A DNA stretch of 64,000 bases from Gimesia algae (GTDB taxonomy: Bacteria > Planctomycetota > Planctomycetia > Planctomycetales > Planctomycetaceae), in contig NZ_CP036343.1 in assembly GCF_007746795.1 (NCBI RefSeq), forward strand, positions 5,989,357 to 6,053,356, in the 5' to 3' direction. Each line of letters begins with the position of its first letter. Position 1 is the stretch's first letter. This document shows positions 54,622 through 63,176 of the stretch, in pieces. Position numbers and translations under genes: made by a program. The notes under the pieces were generated by a model. That model did no database searches and had not been told where the DNA came from. It saw only the letters and a program-made list of their open reading frames with translations.

Positions 54622-55464
54622 ATGCAGAAAACACCTGAGATTAAGCAAATATTTCTGTCAACCACAGCCTGTTGTATCTCCCTGGTTCTCGGGTTGAATC
54701 TGTCAGGATCTGAAACAGCGGCAGCAGAACAGACTGAGACACTGCGGGTTCTGTGCTACAACATCCATTATGGACAGGGAACGGACGGGAACTATGATGT
54801 AGCCCGGTTGGCAAAAGTCATCGAACGAATCAAACCCGATTTAGTCGCACTGCAGGAAGTAGACGTAGGCGTCAAACGTTCCGGACGTGTACATGAAGCG
54901 CAACGCCTGGCAGAACTCACGGGCCTGGCTGTCCGCTTCGGGCCGACACAGCATTATGAGGGCGGGTTGTTCGGAAATGCTATCCTGACGCGACTGCCGA
55001 TTCTCGATGTCATGATTCAACCCCTGCCTTACACGGAAAGTACCCCCCAACTGGTGACCTATCCACGCGGTGCCATTATTGTGACTGTCCGTGGCCAGAA
55101 TGGTAAACCGCTGCGATTCATCAGCACACATTTTCAACATAACCTGCCGGCAGACCGCATCGAAGAAGCCAAAGCGATCAACCAGCAATTCACATTAGAT
55201 TCCAACATCCCCACCATCCTGGCAGGGGACATGAATGCCACCCCCGACGCGGAACCGATTCAGATTCTCCTGAAACAATGGACCAACGCCATCGATGAAA
55301 AAGCCACACCGACGGCTCCCTCCACCAAACCCCGGTCGCGCATCGATTACATTTTTTATCGACCCGCTGCTGATTTTGAAGTGATCGAAACCCGAGTCAT
55401 TGACGAGTCGCTGGCCTCGGATCATCGACCGGTCTTTGCCATTCTGAAATGGAAACAGAAATAA
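54622..55464 (+). CDS. Secreted endonuclease/exonuclease/phosphatase-family protein
   Basis: About 280 residues with a signal peptide ending near AAAEQ. The EEP fold motifs are present: VLCYNIHYGQG (N), LVALQEVDV (E), TLAGDMNATPDA-type AGDMNATPDAEP, and SDHRPVFAIL at the end (D-H). It is an extracellular nuclease, phosphodiesterase or phosphatase; the substrate cannot be decided. ATG at 54622, after GGAGG eleven bases upstream, is preferred; a GTG at 54580 would add 14 residues without a signal-peptide advantage. It begins a run of five secreted-protein genes. Confidence 0.87.
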   Translation: MQKTPEIKQIFLSTTACCISLVLGLNLSGSETAAAEQTETLRVLCYNIHYGQGTDGNYDVARLAKVIERIKPDLVALQEVDVGVKRSGRVHEAQRLAELTGLAVRFGPTQHYEGGLFGNAILTRLPILDVMIQPLPYTESTPQLVTYPRGAIIVTVRGQNGKPLRFISTHFQHNLPADRIEEAKAINQQFTLDSNIPTILAGDMNATPDAEPIQILLKQWTNAIDEKATPTAPSTKPRSRIDYIFYRPAADFEVIETRVIDESLASDHRPVFAILKWKQK

Positions 55465-55512
55465 GTTCCGGGAAAACTTTGATCTTACATAAAACAAGAC
55501 GAAGGAAGAATT

Positions 55513-57975
55513 ATGCATCGTCTGGTAGATACCTGCTTTCCTCTGATATTTTTCATACCAGCTCTATTGAACGCAGCTGAACCACAGGCAACTCCTGTCA
55601 GCTCAATTCGTGTTCAGCCCGGTTTTCAGGTCGAGTTGCTCCGTTCTGCTCAGAAAGATGAAAGTTCCTGGATCAGCATGACCTTTGATGATCGGGGCAG
55701 AATCATCCTGGGGCTCGACGATGTGGGCCTGGGTCGGGTCACATTAAATGACGATCCAGCAAAAACCAGCTTCGAAAAAATCAACACCACATTCAAACAT
55801 CCCCGCGGCGTGCTGTATGCTCACGACAGCCTGTATGTGAGTGAGACAAATGGAGAAGGACTGCATCGTCTGAAAGACACCACGGGTGACGATCAGTTTG
55901 ATCAGAGGCAGCTCCTGAAAAAACTGGACTACCGCAGTCGCTTCGGGCATGGACATAATCAGATCGTGCTCGGCCCGGATCAGAACATTTATCTGGTCGT
56001 CGGCAATGATGTCTCTTTTCCGAAAGGTGTCTCTCCCGATTCACCCTACCGCAATCCCCAGAACGATCATCTGCTGCCCAACCCGCATGATGTCGGTCAG
56101 GATCACCGCGTGGGTTACATCCTGAAAACCGATCCGGACGGGAAGACCTGGGAAATTGTCGCGGGCGGTTTTCGCAATCAGGTCGACATAGCATTTAGCC
56201 CGGCAGGGGAGATGTTTACCTACGACGCAGATATGGAATGGGATATCGGCCAACCCTGGTACCGCCCAACCCGCATCAACCATATTATTCCCGGCGGAGA
56301 ATATGGCTGGCGCTGGGGAACCGGCAAATGGCCTGAATACTACGCTGACAGTTTGCCATCCACATTGAATACCGGTCTGGGTTCTCCCACAGGCATGGTC
56401 TTCGGAACCGACAGCAGTTTCCCCACGCGCTTCCAACAGGCAATGTACATCGCCGACTGGCAGAACGGGCGGATCCTGCTGGTCGATCTGATTCCCCAGG
56501 GAGCCACTTATACCTGCCAGTACGAAGTCTTTCTGGAAGGCGGTCCGCTGAATGTCTGTGATATGCAGTTTGGGCCGGACGGCGCGCTGTACTTCATCAC
56601 CGGCGGTCGCGGTTCACAATCCGGTCTGTACCGTGTGACGTCGCTGCCAGATCAGAAAACAAAATCAAAGCCACCCGAGATCAGCGAACAGGTAATCAAG
56701 CAGGCCGCGCATTCTCGACAGCTCAGAAGAGACCTGGAACCATATCTCACCAAACCGGTCCCCGAGATCGACACGCTCTGGAAACATTTCAGCAGCGAGG
56801 ATCGCTGGCTCCGTTTTACCGCACGACGTGCTATTGAAAACCAGGATGTGTCCCGCTGGCGAGCCCGGGCCACTTCAGAAACCAATCCCACTGCCGCCAT
56901 CGCGGGTCTGATCGCCTTAAGCCACCAGGGAACCGCTGAAGACCGGGATGCTGTCCTGGCGGCATTGAATCGAATTCAATTGAGTTCGCTCGACCAGCAA
57001 CAACTGCTGTCCCTGCTCAGGGCTTACCAGCTCTGCTTCATCAGACTCGGTGCTCCCACAGATGCCCAGTCAGTGGAACTAAAAAAACGACTGAGCCCGC
57101 TTTATCCACATGCGAGCAGCAGTGAAAATCACCTGCTGGGTGAGCTGCTGGTTTACTTAAATGAAAGTGACGTCGTCCCGCAAACATTAACGCTACTCAC
57201 AGACACCTCAACCCAGGAAGAACAGATTCGGGCAGCACGAACATTGACGTTTGCAAAACCGGGTTGGTCCCCAAAACAGCAGCGGCAGTTTCTCAGTTGG
57301 CTGGCCCAGGCCCGCACTTTTACCGGCGGTAAACAGCTGACCGAGCGACTGCGCGACATTCGCGAAGATTTCCTGAAAACACTCTCCGATCAGCAGCGCC
57401 AGCAGTTCAGTAAAGAGATCGCTGCACTGGATAAACCACTGGCTGAAGAAGAACTGGTTCCCGCCCGTCCGGTCGTTAAGGAATGGACTGTGAGCGAACT
57501 GGAACCACATCTGGCTGCTGTTTCAGCAAAGCGGTCCTTCAAAAGCGCACGGCAGGCTCTGCTGGCTGCGAACTGTCTGAAATGCCATCGCATCGGTTCG
57601 ACCGGCGCGCAAGTTGGTCCTGATCTGACAACGGTCGGCAAACGGTTCGACAGTCGCGCCATACTGGAATCGATTATCACTCCTTCCAAAGTCATGGACG
57701 AAAAATATCTCTATACCGTGTATGTGCTCACTAACGGAAAAATTGTGACCGGGCGTCCTGTTGGGGTCAGCAAGACCAGCATCACTGTGGAAACCGATCC
57801 GATTCGCCAGACCACGGTCCCTGTTGTCCGAGAAGAAATTGAAGAATCCATCCTTTCCAAAACATCGCCGATGCCTGCGAATCTGATCGATGTGCTCACG
57901 CAGGAAGAAATCCTGGATCTGCTGGCTTATCTCAAAGCGGGCGGAGATCCACAGGCAACCGCGTTTCAAAACTAA
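55513..57975 (+). CDS. PVC-type haem-binding CxxCH protein with propeller
   Basis: An 820-residue exported protein. After a signal peptide comes a six-bladed propeller (residues about 30-390, with YVSETNGEGLHRL and GEYGWRWGTG), similar to soluble sugar dehydrogenases. Then a helical HEAT-like region follows, and a cytochrome c domain with the CLKCH haem site (about residue 695, in LLAANCLKCHRIG), QVGPDLTTVGKR, and MPANLIDVLTQEEILDLLAY providing the axial Met. This is a typical planctomycete family. It is likely a periplasmic oxidoreductase; the substrate is unknown. ATG at 55513 follows GAAGGAAG. The gene starts 48 nt after the EEP gene. Confidence 0.9.
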   Translation: MHRLVDTCFPLIFFIPALLNAAEPQATPVSSIRVQPGFQVELLRSAQKDESSWISMTFDDRGRIILGLDDVGLGRVTLNDDPAKTSFEKINTTFKHPRGVLYAHDSLYVSETNGEGLHRLKDTTGDDQFDQRQLLKKLDYRSRFGHGHNQIVLGPDQNIYLVVGNDVSFPKGVSPDSPYRNPQNDHLLPNPHDVGQDHRVGYILKTDPDGKTWEIVAGGFRNQVDIAFSPAGEMFTYDADMEWDIGQPWYRPTRINHIIPGGEYGWRWGTGKWPEYYADSLPSTLNTGLGSPTGMVFGTDSSFPTRFQQAMYIADWQNGRILLVDLIPQGATYTCQYEVFLEGGPLNVCDMQFGPDGALYFITGGRGSQSGLYRVTSLPDQKTKSKPPEISEQVIKQAAHSRQLRRDLEPYLTKPVPEIDTLWKHFSSEDRWLRFTARRAIENQDVSRWRARATSETNPTAAIAGLIALSHQGTAEDRDAVLAALNRIQLSSLDQQQLLSLLRAYQLCFIRLGAPTDAQSVELKKRLSPLYPHASSSENHLLGELLVYLNESDVVPQTLTLLTDTSTQEEQIRAARTLTFAKPGWSPKQQRQFLSWLAQARTFTGGKQLTERLRDIREDFLKTLSDQQRQQFSKEIAALDKPLAEEELVPARPVVKEWTVSELEPHLAAVSAKRSFKSARQALLAANCLKCHRIGSTGAQVGPDLTTVGKRFDSRAILESIITPSKVMDEKYLYTVYVLTNGKIVTGRPVGVSKTSITVETDPIRQTTVPVVREEIEESILSKTSPMPANLIDVLTQEEILDLLAYLKAGGDPQATAFQN

Positions 57976-57998
57976 TCCACACAGGATCGGATCTGAAC

Positions 57999-58874
57999 AT
58001 GCCAGTCAATCAATGGATGAAACTGTTCGTGCTGTTTTTGACGCTGCACAACGTCACCAGTCGACTTTATGCTTCAGAACCGGTCAACATCCATAGCCAG
58101 CCCAACGACCTGCAGGTTCCCGGCGTTCTAAAAATAAAACCACTACCCGGTAAACGGGTCTGGCAGCAGAACCCGGGGTTCGAGCAGACCGAAATCGCTC
58201 ATGCGCTCTATCTCCCTCCCGACTGGAAACCAGAAAATAAATATCCGGTAATCATGGAGTACCCGGGGAACGGCGGATTTTCCAATGCATTGAATGATGT
58301 CAGCACAGGCAGAGTCCAGGACTGCAAACTGGGATATGGTCTGTCCGCCGGCAAAGGGATGATCTGGGTCAGCCTGCCTTTCGTCGATCCCAATACTGGC
58401 AAGCATGCCCTTAAATGGTGGGGCGATCCTGCTGCGACTGCAGACTACTGTAAACAGACCGTCGCCCGGATCTGCAGGGAGTTCGGAGGCGATCCCGAGA
58501 ATGTGTTTCTGACCGGTTTCTCCCGCGGCGCGATCGCCTGCAATTATATCGGTTTGCGTGATGACGAAATCGCAGCACTCTGGAAAGGCATGCTGCCTCA
58601 CAGCCATTATGATGGCGTGCGAAAGTGGAATTACCCTGACAGTGATGCCGCTTCCGCCCGCAAACGTCTGGCACGCCTGGGCAGGCGTCCTCAATTCATT
58701 ACACAGGAAAAAACGACACGCGCCACAGAAGATTACCTTAAGAATTCCGAATCCCAGGGTCAGTTCACATTCATGGCGATCCCCTACCCCAATCATTCCG
58801 ATGAATGGGTTCTGAAAGACTTCCCCGAACGAGCCAGGGCCCGCCAATGGCTGGCTGATTGTCTCAAAAACTGA
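57999..58874 (+). CDS. Secreted esterase-like alpha/beta hydrolase
   Basis: A 291-residue exported protein with a signal peptide ending near SRLYA. The PHB-depolymerase/feruloyl-esterase type core has YLPPDWKPENKYPVIMEYPG, the nucleophile elbow GFSRGA and a C-terminal PNHSDEW that may supply the His. The substrate is probably an ester in plant or algal matter (inference). It starts 23 nt after the cytochrome gene, so it is likely in one operon with it. Confidence 0.82.
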   Translation: MPVNQWMKLFVLFLTLHNVTSRLYASEPVNIHSQPNDLQVPGVLKIKPLPGKRVWQQNPGFEQTEIAHALYLPPDWKPENKYPVIMEYPGNGGFSNALNDVSTGRVQDCKLGYGLSAGKGMIWVSLPFVDPNTGKHALKWWGDPAATADYCKQTVARICREFGGDPENVFLTGFSRGAIACNYIGLRDDEIAALWKGMLPHSHYDGVRKWNYPDSDAASARKRLARLGRRPQFITQEKTTRATEDYLKNSESQGQFTFMAIPYPNHSDEWVLKDFPERARARQWLADCLKN

Positions 58875-58947
58875 TCTCAAGTTACTCTGATTTCGCATCG
58901 TGATAGATTAAAATCTGATCTGCAACCAACCCAGAGGAAACAATCCT

Positions 58948-60069
58948 ATGTCAAGTCGACTGCCAAACCCCCTGATCTCTTTGCTGGTCATCATTGTATG
59001 GGCACTTTCACCTTTGCCATCTACGCTTGCCCAGGTTGAAAAACGACCGCATATTCAAATCCGTGGCATTTATGGTGGCGCGCCGACACAGTTGCTGAAA
59101 CAGAATAAACAACTGCCCGAACTGGGTGTGAACGCGATCTTCATGGGTTCGGGAAGTTTAACCGAAGAGCGCATCGCGCAATTGAAAAAACAGGGCGCAC
59201 AGGTCTTTGCCGAATTCAATACAATGCACGTTGCCAACTATCTCAAAGACCATCCCGATGCTGCCCCGATAGGAGTGGACGGAAATATCTGTCCCGCTCC
59301 GCAGGGCTGGCAGGGCATCTGCCCGACCCATCCCGACTATCGTAAATATCGAATGGACGAATTCCGCAGAGTTCTCAAGGAACATAAGATCGACGGTATC
59401 TGGCTTGATTATCATCACAGTCACGCCAGTTGGGAACGTGCGATTCCCGACATGCCCGACACCTGTTTTTGTGAACGCTGCCTGAAGCAATTTCAGAAGG
59501 ATGCCAATGTGTCTCTGCCTCGTGCCCCCACTTCGAAACTTTCACAGCTCCTGTTGGGAAAACAGAAAGCAGCCTGGGTACAGTGGCGCTGCGATGTCTT
59601 TACCGACTGGGTCCGCGAATTCCGTTCGATTATTGACGAAACACGTCCCGAGGCGTTACTGGGAACCTTTCACTGCCCCTGGTCCAACACGGATTTCAAC
59701 GGGGCACTTAAAAACAAACTCGCCATCGACCTCAAAGCACAGGCAAACTATATCGATGTCTTCAGCATTATGCCTTATCACGCCCGCTTCAATCATCCGC
59801 AAGACCCTGCCTGGATCTCGCGTCAAACCGCCTGGCTGGGAAATCATCTGGACATCAAAGGCGCACCGGGAGAACGGCTCAAAATCTGGCCGATCGTCCA
59901 ACTTTCGGACTGGGGCGAAACGGTACCCGTCGAACAGGTGCATTCTGTTCTGGATCACGGCACTCGTCTGCCCGCGACCGGGGTGATGGTCTTTCGCTGG
60001 GGTTCACTCCATCCACAAACGGATAAAGTGGCCGCGATGATTGATTACTATCGCAAGATCAAACCGTAA
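58948..60069 (+). CDS. Secreted glycoside-hydrolase-like TIM-barrel protein
   Basis: A 373-residue exported protein with a signal peptide ending near TLAQV. The core looks like the putative glycosyl-hydrolase barrels: GVNAIFMGSGSLTEERIAQL, HKIDGIWLDYHHSHASWE (possible catalytic Asp), CFCERCLKQFQKDA, and TGVMVFRWGSLHP. Four Cys in CFCERC and nearby may be structural. No CAZy family can be named. It follows the esterase gene by 73 nt with AGAGGAAA as the ribosome site. Its job in the cluster is probably breakdown of a carbohydrate or ester polymer (inference). Confidence 0.72.
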   Translation: MSSRLPNPLISLLVIIVWALSPLPSTLAQVEKRPHIQIRGIYGGAPTQLLKQNKQLPELGVNAIFMGSGSLTEERIAQLKKQGAQVFAEFNTMHVANYLKDHPDAAPIGVDGNICPAPQGWQGICPTHPDYRKYRMDEFRRVLKEHKIDGIWLDYHHSHASWERAIPDMPDTCFCERCLKQFQKDANVSLPRAPTSKLSQLLLGKQKAAWVQWRCDVFTDWVREFRSIIDETRPEALLGTFHCPWSNTDFNGALKNKLAIDLKAQANYIDVFSIMPYHARFNHPQDPAWISRQTAWLGNHLDIKGAPGERLKIWPIVQLSDWGETVPVEQVHSVLDHGTRLPATGVMVFRWGSLHPQTDKVAAMIDYYRKIKP

Positions 60070-60161
60070 ACGCCTGATTTTGTTTTCGTTGACAATCTGG
60101 CAGACGCGATCTATAACCGAAGCGAATCCCCCTCACAACGCTTGAAGGATATATCGCGACC

Positions 60162-60953
60162 ATGCTGACTGTTCTCTCCCCTGCCAAATCACTGAATCTG
60201 GAACCGCAAAAACAGACATCTAAATTCTCGACCCCGGAATTTCTCGATGAAGCAGAAACACTCATTAAAAAACTGCGACGGATGTCGAAGAAATCGTTGC
60301 GGGAACTGATGGGCATCAGTGAGGACCTGGCCGCGCTGAATCACGAACGGTTTAACCAGTGGTCGCGCCCCTTCTCAACAGAAAACGCTAAACAGGCAGC
60401 CCTGATGTTTAACGGTGACGTTTACCAGGGTTTACAGGCCGATCAGTTCAAAGCCCGCGATCTCGCTTTCGCCCAGGATCACCTGCGAATACTTTCGGGA
60501 CTCTATGGCGTACTGCGACCATTGGACTTGATGCAAGCCTATCGTCTGGAAATGGGAACCAGCCTCTCCACCCGTAGCGGGAATTCCCTGTATGACTTCT
60601 GGGGCGACAAGATCACACGCTCCCTCAATCGAGAACTGGAAACACACAAACATCAGGAACTGATCAACCTGGCATCGAATGAATATTTCAGGTCGGTGAA
60701 ACCCCGGCTGCTGGCAGGTTCGGTGATCACACCTGTATTCAAAGAAATCAAAGATGGCAAATCGAGAACGATTGCCTTATTCGCGAAACAGGCCCGCGGT
60801 CGGATGGCCGCCTGGATCATTCAAAACCGAATTGACCAGCCCAACCAATTGAGCGATTTCAATCTGGACGGCTATGAATTTCAAGCGGATGACTCGACGT
60901 CCGCCAAATTGACTTTCTCCCGCCCACAGCCGCCACCGGTCGGAAAAAAATAA
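60162..60953 (+). CDS. yaaA: Peroxide-stress protein YaaA (UPF0246)
   Basis: A 263-residue cytoplasmic protein of the YaaA/UPF0246 family: N-terminal MLTVLSPAKSLNLEP, then LNHERFNQWS, LSGLYGVLRPLDLMQAYRLE and, near the end, ALFAKQARGRMAAWIIQNRI. In Escherichia coli YaaA lowers free iron under peroxide stress. Length and motifs are normal. The following O-methyltransferase gene starts 24 nt later. Confidence 0.93.
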   Translation: MLTVLSPAKSLNLEPQKQTSKFSTPEFLDEAETLIKKLRRMSKKSLRELMGISEDLAALNHERFNQWSRPFSTENAKQAALMFNGDVYQGLQADQFKARDLAFAQDHLRILSGLYGVLRPLDLMQAYRLEMGTSLSTRSGNSLYDFWGDKITRSLNRELETHKHQELINLASNEYFRSVKPRLLAGSVITPVFKEIKDGKSRTIALFAKQARGRMAAWIIQNRIDQPNQLSDFNLDGYEFQADDSTSAKLTFSRPQPPPVGKK

Positions 60954-60977
60954 CCTCACTTTTTAAAGATAAAACCA

Positions 60978-62003
60978 ATGAAAGAAATTGCACTCCCGCA
61001 ACAACTCGACCAGATGATTACCGGCTACTGGGTCTCCCAAAGTATTTATGCCGCCGCGAAACTGGGAATTGCCGATCTGCTGGTTGCCGGCCCTCAAACA
61101 GCCGAACTACTGGCTCAAGCCACTAATACGAACAGCAGCGCTTTGTATCGTCTGTTACGGGCCCTGGCGAGTGTCGGTATTTTTGCTGAGAACGAACAAC
61201 GTGAATTCGCATTGACCCCCATGGCTGAATTTCTGCGAAGTGACATTCCCGGTTCTAAACGCGCACTGGCTTTGATGAGTGGTGATGAACAGTTTCGGGC
61301 CTGGAGCGAGATCCTGTACAGCATCCAGACCGGAAAAACGTCATTCGATAAAGTTTTTGAAAAACCCATCTTCGAATACCTGGCAGACAATCCGGATAAA
61401 GGACAGATTTTTGACCAGGCAATGACGGGCATTCATGGCAGGGAAACCGGCGATATCATGAACGCCTATGATTTTTCCGGAATAAACACCCTGATGGATG
61501 TCGGCGGGGGAAACGGCTCTAACATTATCAATCTTCTGCAGAACTACCCGGAGATGAAAGGCATCCTGTTCGACTTACCGCAGGTCGTTGAACGGGCAGA
61601 ACCATATATCGAACAGGCAGGTTTGACAGACCGCTGCCAGTTAATCGGAGGCAGCTTCTTTGAATCCGTCCCCGCAGGCGCTGATGCCATTTTCCTGCGA
61701 CACATCATCCATGACTGGGATGATGAGAAATCGCTTACAATCCTGCGACATTGCCATGCCGTGATGTCAGAGAACAGCAGACTGCTGGTTGTGGAAAGCG
61801 TGATCCCCCCGGGGAACGATCCTTTTCCCGGCAAGTTCCTGGACCTGGTAATGCTGATGATTCCCGGCGGCAAGGAACGCACGGCTGAAGAATATGAAGC
61901 ACTTTTCGAACAGGCGGGCTTCAAACTGACACGCATTATCTCCACAGAATCCGAACTCAGTATTATCGAAGGGATTAAACTGACCGGGAGTAACCGGGGC
62001 TAA
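60978..62003 (+). CDS. O-methyltransferase, acetylserotonin/CrtF-like, copy 1
   Basis: A 341-residue enzyme with an N-terminal winged-helix dimerisation domain (SQSIYAAAKLGIADLL, ALYRLLRALASVGIF) and a SAM-binding domain (LMDVGGGNGSNIINLLQNYP, GILFDLPQVVERA), then the catalytic-base region RHIIHDWDDEKSL. This is the small-molecule O-methyltransferase family 2 that includes plant COMT and carotenoid CrtF. The substrate is unknown. It is close in sequence over its whole length to the next gene, so the pair arose by tandem duplication. Confidence 0.9.
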   Translation: MKEIALPQQLDQMITGYWVSQSIYAAAKLGIADLLVAGPQTAELLAQATNTNSSALYRLLRALASVGIFAENEQREFALTPMAEFLRSDIPGSKRALALMSGDEQFRAWSEILYSIQTGKTSFDKVFEKPIFEYLADNPDKGQIFDQAMTGIHGRETGDIMNAYDFSGINTLMDVGGGNGSNIINLLQNYPEMKGILFDLPQVVERAEPYIEQAGLTDRCQLIGGSFFESVPAGADAIFLRHIIHDWDDEKSLTILRHCHAVMSENSRLLVVESVIPPGNDPFPGKFLDLVMLMIPGGKERTAEEYEALFEQAGFKLTRIISTESELSIIEGIKLTGSNRG

Positions 62004-62152
62004 TGGCTAATTACGAATTGACTTGCAGTCAACTACAAGGTGTCACAGGGAATTTTGCTGAGAAACGAAGCTGCAGAATCACCAACAAACGCTTAAATCA
62101 ATACAACTTGCCCCTGAATCACTGAAGTCTTCACTCAGGAAAGGGAACCGAC

Positions 62153-63160
62153 GTGCCCGAGAAAACAACGCATCAGCAAGTAGAGGAATTGATTACCGGC
62201 TACTGGAAATCGCAGAGTATTTATGCCGCTGCGAAACTGGGCATTGCCGACCTGCTGGTCGACGGAGACCAGACTCCTGAGCAACTGGCAGCTGCTACAA
62301 ATACAGACTCCAATGCCCTCTATCGCCTGTTACGCGCCCTGGCCAGTATCGGAATCTTCAAAGAAAATGAAGCGGGAGAGTTCTCATTAACTCCTCTCGC
62401 GGAACCATTGCGCAGTAGTGATCCCCAATCAAAACATGCGTTAGCCATCATGAATGGGGAAGATCAGTTTCGCCCCTGGTGTGAAATCATCTATAGTCTC
62501 CAGACTGGAAAGCCGGCGTATGACAACATCTGGGGAAAGTCGATTTTTGAATTTCTTTCAGAACATCCCGACAAGGCACGCATCTTTGATCAGGCCATGA
62601 TCGGCATTCATGGCCGCGGAACCGATGCCGCGATCAAAGCGTATGATTTTTCTGATATCCGGGTACTGGCGGATCTCGGGGGCGGCAATGGTTTGAATCT
62701 GATCAGCATCCTCCAGGCCTTTCCGGACCTGAAAGGAATCCTCTTTGATCTGCCTCATGTCGTTGATAATGCCCAGGAGCAATTCGACCGGGCAGGTCTG
62801 ACTGGTCGCTGTGATCTCGTCGGTGGTGACTTCTTTCAGTCTGTGCCAGCCGGAGCAGACGCGTATCTCCTGCGACATATCATCCACGACTGGAACGATG
62901 AAAAATCACTCCAGATTCTCAAGAACTGTCACGCAACCATGCCGGAAAAGGGAAAACTGCTGGTGATGGAAAGTGTGATCGATCCGGGGAACGCCCCGTT
63001 CTCAGGTAAGTTTGTCGATCTGGTGATGCTGCTGGTGACAGGTGGTAAGGAACGCACGGCTGAAGAATTTCAGCTACTCTACGATCAGGCGGGCTTCGAA
63101 CTGACACGCATTCTACCGACCCAATCGGAACTGAGTATCATTGAAGGAATCAAACGCTGA
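62153..63160 (+). CDS. O-methyltransferase, acetylserotonin/CrtF-like, copy 2
   Basis: A 335-residue paralogue of the preceding gene with the same domains: SQSIYAAAKLGIADLLVDGD, LADLGGGNGLNLISILQAFP and RHIIHDWNDEKSL. The start is GTG at 62153 with AGGGAA upstream. The 149-nt gap to copy 1 may contain a separate promoter, none clearly seen. The differences from copy 1 are spread along the chain; the substrate could have diverged. Confidence 0.9.
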   Translation: MPEKTTHQQVEELITGYWKSQSIYAAAKLGIADLLVDGDQTPEQLAAATNTDSNALYRLLRALASIGIFKENEAGEFSLTPLAEPLRSSDPQSKHALAIMNGEDQFRPWCEIIYSLQTGKPAYDNIWGKSIFEFLSEHPDKARIFDQAMIGIHGRGTDAAIKAYDFSDIRVLADLGGGNGLNLISILQAFPDLKGILFDLPHVVDNAQEQFDRAGLTGRCDLVGGDFFQSVPAGADAYLLRHIIHDWNDEKSLQILKNCHATMPEKGKLLVMESVIDPGNAPFSGKFVDLVMLLVTGGKERTAEEFQLLYDQAGFELTRILPTQSELSIIEGIKR

Positions 63161-63176
63161 ATGCCCTGTCGTCTTT

